Below, in pieces: positions 54,040-64,000 of a stretch of 64,000 nt of DNA (positions within the stretch are counted from its first letter, which is position 1; the number at the start of each line of letters is the position of its first letter). A program made the translations under genes and the position numbers. Origin of the DNA: Papio anubis. Lineage: Eukaryota; Chordata; Mammalia; Primates; Cercopithecidae. The stretch spans positions 1,941,771 through 2,005,770 of the forward strand of contig NC_044978.1 in assembly GCF_008728515.1 (NCBI RefSeq), in the 5' to 3' direction. Under the pieces are notes generated by a model. That model worked only from the letters and a program-made list of their open reading frames with translations, had not been told where the DNA came from and searched no databases.

Positions 54040-54595
54040 GGTAGATAGGCTCAAAGACGTCCCCAGTGATCTCTGCCTCCTGGTGTTCACACTGCTGTGA
54101 TCCCCTTCCCATAACTGCGGGTGGCACCTGTGACTTGTTTCTAACCAAAAGAGTACAGCAAAGGTGGTGGCATGTCACTTCCGTGATTATGTCACATAAG
54201 ATTTTAACTCTTGCCTTCCTGTCCCACTCTCCCTATTGCTGCTCTCCCATGCTGGCTCAGATAGAGTAATGCTGCCATCTCAAGAAGCCCACATAGCAAG
54301 GAGCCAATGGCAGCTGCTGGGCGGCCACCAGCAAGGACCTGAGGTCCTCAGTCTGATAGTCTACAAGGAACTGAAGCCTGCCAAAATCCCAGTGAGCTTG
54401 GAGGTGACCCTCCGATGAGACCCCAGCACCATCGACACTGTGATGGCAGCCTTGTAAGATATGCCAAAGCACAGGAGGCGGCTAAGTGGTGTCCAGATTT
54501 CCACCCATAGAAACCTGAGATAATGAATGTGTGCTGTCTGAAGCCACCAAGGCGTGGTAATTTGTTGCACAGCAATAGATGACTAACATAGGCAT
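54040..54595 (+). mobile_element. MLT1-type MaLR LTR, sense
   Basis: Sense LTR: cccagtgatctctgcctcctgg, gtgatccccttcccataac, ggtggtggcatgtcacttcc, gattatgtcacataag, aagaagcccacatagcaagg, gacctgaggtcctcagtc, ccatagaaacctgagataatg, and the end ggtaatttgttgcacagcaatag. Solo; no interior. Old MLT1 subgroup, diverged. Open frames across it on both strands are not genes. Confidence 0.8.
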
Positions 54596-54599
54596 CGAG

Positions 54600-56200
54600 T
54601 TGCTGGTGGTGAAGCTAAGTGAATAGAGGGAATTTAGCGGCTTGAAGGCAAAGGTTGGTGAAAAGAGACAAATGGACAGAGTTGAGTCCTCTCTGTATGA
54701 CAGTCACTGTCGCAGCAAGGGGACAGGACACACCAGCTCCCCAACCCTTTTCCTCTCTCTCTCTCTCTATTCCTGCTGGGATATCTCCATTTTGTGGTGT
54801 ACACCTTCTGAGTGCAAGGCTGTGAATCAATGAAAGGGTAATGTAAGGAGGCCAAGGTCTCCTTTTAGACAAATATTGGGTCCAGTTTCAGTGCTGTTAC
54901 ATGGAAATAGAATTTTGGGTTAAATCCAATTGTGTAAAATCCAGTTGGAATTGTTGGAGCAAAAAGAGAATTTAAAATTGAGAATCAGAAACATGTTTAG
55001 TGTTCTTTGTGAATTTAAAAAGAAGCCTTTTGTATGTTTGTAAGTCCTCATATTTACGTGATTCCAGTTTTGTTTTTCCTCTCCACTCTTTAGTGGAATC
55101 AGTTATTTTTCATGTAGGCACCTAGAAGAGCAATGCAGAGTCTTGATCTCCAAAGACATTACACTCTAATAGCTTACTGCAGAAAAAATGTGAAATGCTT
55201 TTGCTTTCTCTATAAAACAATACTATATTTTTGGAAACTGATGGAAATGAGGAGTCTATTAGATGCTACCACAAGGTCTGAGATTTAAATTATATTCCTT
55301 GTTCTTCCGCTGATTCATTTTGTAACCTTGGTAAACTCAGCCCTTTTTGCAATGTGTGTTAGCTTTCAGAAATAAAATGTTATGTAAATAGAAAAGGTTT
55401 TAGAAAAATTTTCAGTGTATTGTAATGTTTGAATACCTATTTGAAAAAGTTTTATCTTAAGATCTAACATAAGACCAATAACCATATATATCATATTAGT
55501 TCCGTGTTACAGAACTTTGTGTTTTTCTATATTAATAACTATTTCTAGGTGCCCAAGAATAAAAGCTCATTTCTTTTGTTTAAAATTTAGTTACAGCAGT
55601 GAAACATGTCCTGTGGAATGTAGAATTGTGAACACTTAGAAATGCTGGGCAATTAGATTTTTAAAAATTGTCTATTTTTATAAATATTTTTTCCAATTTT
55701 ACAATAAGTATCTTAATTAGACATCTTAGTATGTTTGTAACTTTTTACTCTATTAGAGCCTGCTTTTGTTTATAGCAAACAGGCACATTTTGCAGTATTG
55801 GGATATTTTGTATAAGATTAGAGAAGAGGAAAAAGAAAATGAAACTAGAAAACCTAAATTAAAACTTTGACTAAATCAAATCAGAAGTCATTTTTCACCT
55901 AAAATAAAAGGCCTTTCTGTTGCAACAAACAAAATTTGGTAAGAAATCTATAGTGACAAATAACTTCTTTTCAAAGTATAGTGCAATTGACATTCAATGT
56001 TTCTGGAAGTTGGTTATAAACAACTTCAAACAAAATGCTCCAGTGACTTAGGCTCTGGTAGACTTTAAATGGTTTTGTTGCACAGAGTTCTTGCAGACTG
56101 ATGACTGGAGAATTCTGAGATCGTGTCTTGAGAAGTCAAGATAATGTGTACGCCTACAAGTTACTAGGGGGAGGAAAAGAGGAAGTGGAAATAGTTAAAC
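54600..56200. other. Unique AT-rich sequence
   Basis: About 1.6 kb without a named repeat. A short CT run lies at 54754-54770. Frames on both strands around 54615-54872 are unsupported. Confidence 0.45.
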
Positions 56201-56204
56201 TAAT

Positions 56205-58777
56205 AAAAATTATTATTGAAAAGGAGGAGCTCTTCCTTAACTCATTCTATGAGGCCAGCATCATCTTGACACCAAAACCTGGCAGAGATACAACAAAAAA
56301 AGAAAACTTTAGATCAATATCCTGATGAACATCAGTGCAAAAATCCTCAACAAAATATTGGCAAACTGAATCCAGCAGCACAGTAAGAAGCTTATCTATC
56401 ACAATCAGGTAGGCTTCATCCCTGGGATGCGAGGTTGGTTCAACATACACAAATGAATAAATGTCATTCATCACATAAACAAAACTAAAGACAAAAACCA
56501 CATCATTGTCTCAGTAGATGTAGAGAATGCCTTTGATAAAATTCAACATTCCTTCATGTTAAAAACTCTCAATAAACTAGATATTGGAAGGAACATACCT
56601 CAAAATAGTAAGAGCCATAAATGACAAACCCACAGCCAGTATCATACCAGAGGGGCAAAAGCTGAAAGCAACCCCCTTGAAAACCAGCACAAGACAAGGA
56701 TGCCTGCTCTCACCCCTCCTATTCGACATAGTATTGGAAGTTCTGGCCAGGACAATCAGACAAGAGAAAGAAATAAAAAGTATTCAAATAGGAAGAGAGG
56801 AAGTCAAATTATCTTTGTTTGCAGATGACATGATTCTGTATCTACAAAACCCCATTGTCTCAGTCCCAAAGCTTCTTAAACTGATAAGCAACTTCAGCAA
56901 AGTCTCAGGATACAAAATCAATATGCAAAAATCACTAGCATTGCTATACACCAATGTCAGGCATGCAGAGAGCCAAATCAAGAATGAACTTCCATTTACA
57001 GTTGCTACAAAGAAAATAAAATACCTAGGAATGCAGCTAACAAAGGAAGTGAAGAACCTCTTCAAGGAGAACTACAAACCCCAGCTAAAGAAATCAGAGA
57101 GGACACAAACAAATGGAAAAACATTTCATGCTTGGATAGGAAAAAATCAGTATTGTGAAAATGGCCAAACTACCCAAAGCAATTTATAGATTTTTATTTC
57201 TAATTCCAATGCTATTTCTATTAAACTACCATTGACATTCTTCACACAATTAGAAAAATGTATTTTAAAATTAATATAGAACCAAAGAAGAGCTTGAATA
57301 ACCAAGGCAATCCTAAGGAAAAAGAACAAAGCTGGAGGCATCACACTACCTGACTATACTACAGTGCTACAGTAACCCAAATGGCATGGCACTGGTGCAA
57401 AAACAGACACATAGACCAATGGAACAGTATAGAGAGCCCAGAAATAAGACGTCACACCTACAACCATCTGGTCTTTGACAAGCCTGACAAAAACAAGCAA
57501 TGGGGAAAGGATTCTCTGTTTAATAAATGGTGTTGGGAGAACTGGCTAGCCATATGCAGAAAATTGAAATTGGGCACCATATACAAAAGTCAACTCAAGA
57601 TGGATTAAAGATTTAAATGTAAAACCCCAAACAATAAAAACCCTAGAAGAAAATCTAGGCAATACCATACAGGACATAGGCACAGGAAAAGATTTTATGA
57701 TGAAGACACCAAAAGCAATTACAACAAAAGCAAAAATTGACAAATGGAATCTAATTAAACTAAAGAACTTCTGCACAGCAAAAGAAACTATCAACAGAGT
57801 AAGCAGACAACCTACAAAATAGGAGGAATTTTTCACAATCTACACATCTGACAAAGGTCTAATATCCAGCATCTATAAGGAACTTAAACAAATTTATAAG
57901 GAAAAAACCCTCCATTAAAAAGTGGGCAAAGGAGATGAACAGACAACTCTCAAAAGAAGACATACATGTGGCCAGCAGACATATGAGAAAAATCTCAGCA
58001 TTCACTGATCATTAGAGCAATGCAAATCAAAACCACCATGAGATACCATCTCTTGCCAGTAAGAATGACTTTTATTAAAAAGTCAAAAAACAACAGATGC
58101 TGGCAAGGTTGTGGAGAAAAAGGAACGCTTTTACACTGTTGGTGGGAGTGTAAATTAGTTCAACCATTGTGGAAGACCCTGTGGTGATTCCTCAAAGACC
58201 TAGAGAGAGAAATACTATTTGACCAAGCAATCCCATTACTGGATATACACCCAAAGGAATATAAACCATTCTATTGTAAAGACACATGCATGTGTATGTT
58301 CATTGCAGCACTATTCACAATAGCAAAGACATGGAATCAACCTAAATGCCCATCAATGATATACTGAATAAAGAAAATTTACATATACACCATGGAATAT
58401 TATGCAGCCATAAAAAGGAAGGCGATCATGTCATTTGCAGGGACATGGATGGAGCTAGAGGCCATTATCCTTAGCAAATTAATACAGGAACAGAAAACCA
58501 AACACTGCATGTTCTCACTTATAAGTGGGAGTTGAATGATTAGAACACATGTATACATAAGAGGGACCAACACACACTGAGGCCTATTGGAGGACAGATG
58601 GTGGCAGGAGGGAGAGGATCAGGGAAAATAACCAATGAGTACTACGCTTAATGTCTGGGTGAGGAAATAATCTCTACAACAAACCACAATGACACATGTT
58701 TACCTATGTAACAAACCTGCCCATCCTGCACATGTACCTCTGAACTTAGAAGTTAGAAATGTAAAAAAATTATTATT
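56205..58777 (+). mobile_element. L1P, 5'-truncated, with TSD
   Basis: Primate L1 (56218-58764) from the start of the RT domain to the poly(A). TSD AAAAATTATTATT at 56205-56217 and 58765-58777, perfect. 3' UTR landmarks are ggcctattggaggacag, caacaaaccacaatgacac and tgcacatgtacctctgaac. Not interrupted by other repeats. Confidence 0.93.
56218..58535 (+). pseudogene. L1 ORF2 relic, reverse transcriptase and C-terminus
   Basis: RT-domain remains of ORF2. Early RT: ILTPKPGRDTTKKENF then a stop in place of the consensus continuation. The palm is in the longest surviving frame (56584-57189, 201 codons): TRQGCLLSPLLFDIVLEVL, then the catalytic FADD in LSLFADDMILY, then the thumb LLYTNVRHAES and IKYLGMQL. 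Later parts are frame-shifted (57381-57608). The expected stop is TGA at 58533-58535. The fragment lacks the endonuclease, ORF1 and promoter, so it was dead on arrival. Confidence 0.9.
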
Positions 58778-58915
58778 AGCAAAAAACAAAAACCAAAAAA
58801 ATTCATTGACTTTTAATGTGAAAGAGCATTATTTTTAAAATACTTAGCATTATTTTAGGAAATAATTTTAGATAGAATAAAGTTACATATATTTTATCCA
58901 GTTTGTACTTATACG

Positions 58916-60093
58916 TACAGTCATGTGCCAGTAACGTGTTTTGATCATCAATGGACCACATATATAATGGTGGTTCTGTAAGATTATAATGGCACTGAAA
59001 AATTTCTGTTGCCTAGTGACATCATAGGCATCATAAGGTCTTAGCATGATGCATTAGTCCTGTGTTTGCGGTGATGTGGTGTAAACAAACCTACTGTGCT
59101 CCCAGTCATATAAAAGACTAGCATGTACAAACATGTACAAAAGACTAAGTTACTGGTTTGTGTATTTTACTGTGTTAAACATTTTATTGTCATTTCAGAA
59201 TGTACTCTTTCTACTTATATTAAAAATAGTGAACTGTGAAACAGCCTCAGGCAGGTCCTTCAGGAGGTATGCAGAAGAAGGCATTGTTACCATAGGAGAT
59301 GACAGCCTCATGCATGTTACTTCCCCTGAAGACCTTCCAGTGGGACAAGATGTGGATGTGGAAGACAGTGATGTTGATGATCCTGACCTCATGTAGGCCT
59401 AGGCTAATGTGTGTGCATATGTCTTAGTTTTCTTTTTTAATTGTAAAAGTAAAAAAAAAAAGTTTGAACATAGACAAAAGCTTATAGAATAATGATATAA
59501 AGATAGAAAATATTTTTGTACAGCTGAACAATATGTTTGTGTTTTAAGCTAAGTGTTATTACAGAAGAGTCAAAAAAAAAACAAGTTTATAAGTAAAAAA
59601 GATACAGTAAACTAAGGTGAATCTATTTTTGAAGGAAGAAATTTTAACAATAAATTTAGTGTAGTCTAAGTGTACAGTGCTGATAAAGTCTACAGTAGTG
59701 CACAATAACATCTTAGGCCTTCACATTCATTCACTGGTCACCAACTCATCAAGAGCATCTTTCAGTCTTACAAGCTTCATTCATGGTAAGTGCCCTATGC
59801 AGGTGGACCATTTTTGATCTTTTATACCATATTTTTACTGCACCTTTTCTATGTTGACATGTTTAGATACACAAATACCACTACATTACAATTGTCTACA
59901 GTATTCAGTACAGTCACATGCTGTACAGGTTTGTAGCCTAGAAGCAATAGCTTGTACTAGATAGCCCAGGTGTGTAGTATGCTATTCCATCTAGGTTTGC
60001 ATAGTACGCTCTATGATGTTTGCATAATGGTGAAGTTGCCTAATGATGCATTTCTTAGAATGAATCTCCATCCTTAAGTGAAGTTTGACTGTA
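58916..60093 (+). mobile_element. Tigger-type (pogo) DNA transposon, internally deleted
   Basis: A 1,174-bp element (58918-60091) flanked by TA on both sides (58916-58917 and 60092-60093). The left end CAGTCATGTGCCAGTAACG and the right end TTAAGTGAAGTTTGACTG are the two decayed termini. Interior landmarks (ccatctaggtttgcatagt, gtacaggtttgtagcctag, gtattcagtacagtcacatg) are those of Tigger1-like elements. At about half the length of the autonomous form, the 5' part of the transposase gene is missing. Confidence 0.87.
59133..59399 (+). pseudogene. Transposase 3' relic of the Tigger element
   Basis: An 87-codon frame that is probably the C-terminal end of the Tigger transposase, joined by the internal deletion to upstream non-coding sequence. 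The recognisable part is acidic: TSPEDLPVGQDVDVEDSDVD near the end, then stop TAG at 59397. No DDE catalytic or helix-turn-helix region is present. The frame survived by chance, not by selection, as far as can be judged. Confidence 0.6.
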
Positions 60094-60197
60094 GCTTATA
60101 TGAAAAAATTTAAAATCAAGTAAGACAAATCTATGTAATATATAAGTAATTACACCACAAAATTAAATTGAGAGGATATATAATAAATATATTTATA

Positions 60198-62634
60198 TAC
60201 AGTTGATTCTTGTCATTTACTGTAGTTATGTTCTATAAAGTTACTGCCAATACTGAATTAGCAAACGTGGCGTCATTGCTCCTCGGGGAAATGCTGATAG
60301 ATACAGATGCAGATAGAGATATATCCACATATCCACATATCTTGACACAGATGACATGATCGTAAATCCTAAAGATTACTAGATTCTATTTTCTTTTCAT
60401 ATTTTCGAGAATTTCTAAAATTCTGTTTTAGAAAAGAGAAAACAAGGTTCAGAAGTGTGATTTGCCTGAGGCAGTTCCACTGACCCATGTCAGACAGGCA
60501 CAGGGCTGGAGCTTCTTGCACTAGGCTGCTCTGCCCCACCCAACTCCATCCTCTGGTCAGCTCTGAATGAAACTAAAACAAGAAAGCACAGGCCGACTGT
60601 TGACCTTGGCTGGGGACCTGTGCATAAGGGGACTCAAAATTTTCCTCTCTCAATTAATGTACACAAATCAGTAGCTCTACTATACACCAACAGTGACAAG
60701 TTGAGCATCAAATCAAGAGCTGATCCCCTTTTACAACAGCTTCAAAAAATAAAATAAAATAAAATACTTAGGAACATACTTTAAAAAGGAGGTGAAAGAC
60801 TTCTACGAGGAAAACTACAAAATACTGCTGAAAGAAACCATAGACAACACAAACAAATGGAAACACATTCCATGCACATGGATGGGTAGAATCAGTATTG
60901 TGAAAATTAACATACTTCCAAAAGCAATCTACAAATTCAATGCAATTCCCATCAAAATACCACCATTATTCTCCACACAACAAGAAAAAACAATCCTAAA
61001 ATTCATATAGAACAAAAAAAAAGCCCGCATAGCCAAAGCAAGACTACGCAGAAAGAACAAATCTGGAAGCATCACATTACCCTACTTCTAAACCATACTA
61101 TAAAGCCATAGTCACCAAAACAGCATGATACTGACACAAAAATAGGCACATAGACCAATGGAACAGAATAGAGAACCCAGAAGTAAACCCAAATATTCAC
61201 AGCCAGCTGATTTTGACAGAGCAAACAAAACCATAAAGTGGAGAAAAGACACCCTATTGAACAAATGATGCTTGGATAATTGGCAAACCACACGTAGAAG
61301 AGTAAAACTAGATCCTCATCTCTCACTTTATACAAAAATCATTTTAAGATGGATCAGAGACTTAACTCTAAGACCTGAAACCATAAAAATTCTAGGAGAT
61401 AATATCAGAAAGACCCTTCAAGATATTGACTTAGGCAAAGACTTCATGACCAAGAACCCAAAAACAAATGCAACAAAAACAAAGATAAATAGATGGGACT
61501 TAATTAAACTAAAAAGCTTCTGCAGAGAAAAAAAAAAAATCAAAAGAGTAACCAGACAACCCACAGAGTGGGAGAAAATCTTTGCAATTTATATGTCCAA
61601 CAAAGCACAAATAGTCAGAACCTACAAGGAACTCAAACAAATCAGCAAGAAAAAGTGGGCTAAGGACATGAATAGACAATTCTCAAAAGAAGATACACAA
61701 ATGGCCAACAAACATATGAAAAAATGTTCAACATCAGTAATTATCAGGGAAATACAAATCAAAACCACAATACAAATCAAAATCACTTCGGCAAGAATGG
61801 CCACAATCAAAACATTAAAAAACAAACAAACAGATGTTGGTATGGATGTGGTGAAAATGGAACACTTTTACACTGCTGGTGGGAATGTAAACTAGTACAA
61901 CCACTATGGAAAACAGTGTGGAGATTCCTTAAGGAACTGATTTCTAAAAGTAGAAATACCATTTGATCCAGCAGTCCCACTACTGGGTACCTACCTAGAG
62001 GAAAATAAGTCATTATAGGAAAAAAGATACTTGCACATGCATGTTTATAGCAGCACAATTCGCAATCGCAAAAATATGGAACCAGCCCAAATGCCCATCA
62101 ATTAACAAGTGGATAAAGAAATTGTGGTATAAATATATACCATGGAATACTATTCAGCCATAGAAAGGAACAAAATAATGGCATTCGTAGGAACCTGGAT
62201 GGAATTGGAGACCATTATTCTAAGTGAAAAACTGAGGAATGGAAAACAAAACATTGTATGTTCTCATTCATAAGTGGCAGCTAAACTATGAGGATGCAAA
62301 AACATAAGAATGATACAATGGACTCTGTGGACTTGGGGAAACGGTGGGAGAGGGGTGAGGGATAAAAGATTACACGTTGGGTACAGTATACACTGCTCAC
62401 TTGATGGCTGCACCTAAATCTCAGAAATCATTAAAGAACTTATTCATGTAACCAAACACCACCTGTTCCCTCAAAACCTACTGAAATAAATAATTAAACA
62501 AATTCCCCTCTCTGTGCATGTCCATAAATGACCAGGAAAGCACTTGGGAGTATTGTTTTGAGGGTTACAAATACATTTTAATGAGCAGGCAAATTCATAA
62601 ATCTGGAATCTGCAAATAATGAGGATGGACTGTA
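60198..62634. mobile_element. Second Tigger-type MITE, split by an L1
   Basis: Element at 60200-62632 flanked by TA (60198-60199, 62633-62634). Left end CAGTTGATTCTTGTCATTTA and right end CAAATAATGAGGATGGACTG are inverted partners. Left interior gttatgttctataaagttac and caatactgaattagcaaacg; right interior gaccaggaaagcacttggg and ggcaaattcataaatctgg. Without the L1 it is about 590 bp, a non-autonomous Tigger relative. The part at 60380-60545 (gaaaacaaggttcagaagtg) resembles an antisense MIR and may be a further insertion. Confidence 0.75.
60638..62516 (+). mobile_element. L1P 3' part inside the second Tigger element
   Basis: 5'-truncated primate L1 (about 60653-62500) with the 3' UTR type of the 5308-12629 L1 (gatggctgcacctaaatctc, aaccaaacaccacctgttcc). 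Flanks aaattttcctctctc and aaattcccctctctg form its TSD with two mismatches. The longest relic frame, 61272-61895 (207 codons), covers ORF2 C-terminal sequence including LSLYTKIILRWIRDL and CWYGCGENGTLLHC in an overlapping frame. ORF2 stop is at 62282-62284. Not functional. Confidence 0.88.
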
Positions 62635-63093
62635 GTTAACCCAGGGAGATGTAAACTATACTAATCAGTTCAGCTCAGGCTAATCATGGGTTAATCAGAA
62701 CGAATGTCAGCAATAAGTAACTGGCAAGGCTGTATTGGCACGTGCTGGCTAACATTCTGTTACTCCAAATTGGAAATGTCCCAAAGCTTTCAAAATCATA
62801 TTATCTGATTTTCCATGTATGATTGACTTTGTACTAACTGCTGCACAGATCAGTTCTGCATGTCTGTTAGAGATCTACTGGGTAACCTTTTTCCTTGGTT
62901 TTCAGCTTTGTGCAAGTGCTTTAAAACGTTGCCCACTTAATGTTTGATGTATAAACCCACTAAAATTATATTAAGATAATATTTTTTTCTCTTTTACTAT
63001 CCAGCTCCATAGTTCTTAAATTATTTTCATTTAAAATATTTTAAAAATTGTATTTGGATAAAGGATGATAATACTTACAAATATCTGAAAATA
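62635..63093. other. Unique AT-rich sequence
   Basis: About 460 bp, nothing recognised. Confidence 0.45.
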
Positions 63094-63491
63094 ACTAGTG
63101 TGTTAGTCCATTTGCATTCCTACACAGGAATACCTGAGGCTGGGTAATTTTTAAAGAAAAGAAGTTGATTTGGCTCACAGTTCTGTGGGCTGTACAAGCA
63201 TGACTCCAGCACCTGCTCAGCTTCTGGTGAGGCTTCAGGAAGCTTCCGCTCATGGTGGAAGGCGAAGGAGGAGCAGATGTGTCACATGGTGAGGGAGGAA
63301 GCAAGAGAGATGTCAGGATGTTTTGAGTAACCAGCTCTTGTGTAAACTCATTACCACAGGGAGGCATCACGCCATTCTGAGGAATCCACTCCCACGAACC
63401 AAATACCTCCCACTAGACCCCACCTCCAACACTGGGGATCACATTTCAAAGTGGGATTTTGAGGGAACAAATATCAAACTGTATCAACTAG
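63094..63491 (-). mobile_element. MST-type MaLR solo LTR, antisense, with 5-bp TSD
   Basis: Antisense LTR (63099-63486), TGTGTTAGTCCATTTGC to CAAACTGTATCA, with ggaatacctgaggctgggtaa, ctcatggtggaaggcgaagg, ccacgaaccaaatacctccc. Perfect 5-bp TSD ACTAG at 63094-63098 and 63487-63491, the integration mark expected for this class. Confidence 0.92.
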
Positions 63492-63524
63492 GCTTTAGCA
63501 TAAATATCTGTGAATCAGCTAGGG

Positions 63525-63884
63525 TGTTGCTAGGGTTTAAGTTCGTCATCCAAGGTTCATGGGTTAGAAACATCTTCAGTGCGGTAGTGTGGAAAAGTGG
63601 GACCACTATGAGATGCTTAGGTCATGAGGGCTTCCCTCTCATGAATGGATGGATGCCACTGTTTCAGGAGTCAGTTCCATGTAAAAGGATGTGCGTGGCC
63701 TCCTTTTCTCTCTCCCACATGATGCTTTCTGCCAGGTTACGACACAACAGAAGTCCCTCACCAGATGCAGATGCATTTTCTCAATTGTGGACTTCCCAGA
63801 CTCCAAACTTTGAGCCAAATAAGTTTCTGCTGATTATAAATTACCTAGTCTGTGGAATTTCATTGTAGCAGCGTGAATCTGATG
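63525..63884 (+). mobile_element. MaLR solo LTR (MST/MLT1 type), sense
   Basis: Sense LTR: ttgctagggtttaagttcg, ttcatgggttagaaacatc, gagggcttccctctcatgaatgg, tctctctcccacatgatgc, acttcccagactccaaac, gccaaataagtttctgctg, ttacctagtctgtggaatttc. It lies 38 bp from the antisense LTR at 63099-63486 and is oriented the other way. TSD not resolved. Confidence 0.8.
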
Positions 63885-63892
63885 AGGTCTCT

Positions 63893-63996
63893 CTCCTTTT
63901 GCCCAGGCTGGTTTCGAACCCCTGGCCTCAAGTGATCCTCCCGCCTTCACTTCCCAAAGTGCTGGGATTACAGGCATGAGTCACTGTGTCCAGCCT
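63893..63996 (-). mobile_element. Old Alu left-arm fragment, antisense
   Basis: About 100 bp of antisense Alu: gcccaggctggtttcgaacc, cctggcctcaagtgatcctc, ctgggattacaggcatgag. No tail and no TSD; FLAM or AluJ-type. Confidence 0.75.
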
Positions 63997-64000
63997 GGAT

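Noticed and set aside
56584..57189. Reverse transcriptase gene (201 codons with FADD)
   Set aside because: A fragment of a 5'-truncated L1 with an upstream stop and downstream frameshifts; annotated as a relic, not a working enzyme.
63323..63868. 181-codon plus-strand frame
   Set aside because: It spans two oppositely oriented MaLR LTRs, which do not code; a chance frame.

Overview
This is nuclear DNA from a primate, most likely human or another catarrhine. The evidence is its interspersed repeats: about twenty Alu elements from old (AluJ-like) to younger (AluY-like) types, several primate L1 insertions with intact target-site duplications (TSDs), MaLR LTRs (MLT1 and MST types), and an older layer of L1M, L2, MIR, hAT (MER5A) and Tigger copies. 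I found no convincing exon, protein-coding gene, rRNA, tRNA or other structural RNA gene, and no bacterial-style operon or CRISPR. The window reads as intergenic or deep-intronic sequence. Almost all the longer open frames lie in Alu, L1 or LTR sequence or in simple repeats.

Layout. 1-5.3 kb: a 3' L1 fragment, three Alus, an antisense MLT1-type LTR and an L2 piece. 5.3-12.6 kb: one near full-length but dead primate L1 with 5' UTR, broken ORF1 and broken ORF2, split by two Alus and bounded by a 16-bp TSD. 12.6-17 kb: mostly unique AT-rich sequence with a CA/TACG array and MIR/L2 remnants. 17-22 kb: an L2 split by a hAT element, an L1M split by an Alu, an antisense MER5A, an antisense L1P fragment and an Alu. 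22.1-22.6 kb: a 25-bp minisatellite split by an Alu. 23.8-24.2 kb: a short L1 tail. 26.0-26.2 kb: a 69-bp tandem duplication. 27-30.6 kb: L2, an Alu, and an ancient L1M with a multi-level nest of insertions. 32.8-35.9 kb: a probable ERV1-type LTR, L1M 3' UTR and L2 sequence.

36.3-37.9 kb: an Alu, then an L1M 3' end split by a second Alu whose tail has grown into a polypyrimidine array of nearly 500 bp. 38-41 kb: quiet AT-rich unique DNA. 41.3-41.9 kb: two adjacent Alus sharing an identical 93-bp end-plus-flank tract. 42-44 kb: L2 remnants. 44.9-46.2 kb: an old Alu, a 31-bp minisatellite and GT tracts. 47.8-50.9 kb: an L1M carrying a younger L1P and an Alu, each with its own TSD pair. 51.6 kb: MER5A. 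53.9 kb: an orphan A38 run. 54.0-54.6 kb: an MLT1-type LTR. 56.2-58.8 kb: a 5'-truncated L1P. 58.9-62.6 kb: two Tigger-type DNA transposons flanked by TA, the second split by an L1. 63.1-64 kb: two MaLR LTRs in opposite orientation and an old Alu arm.

No set of genes works together here. The recoverable biology is the order of insertions, read from nesting and TSDs, together with several locus-specific tandem duplications. Subfamily names are judged from remembered consensus features, not from an alignment. I saw no previously undescribed functional system.
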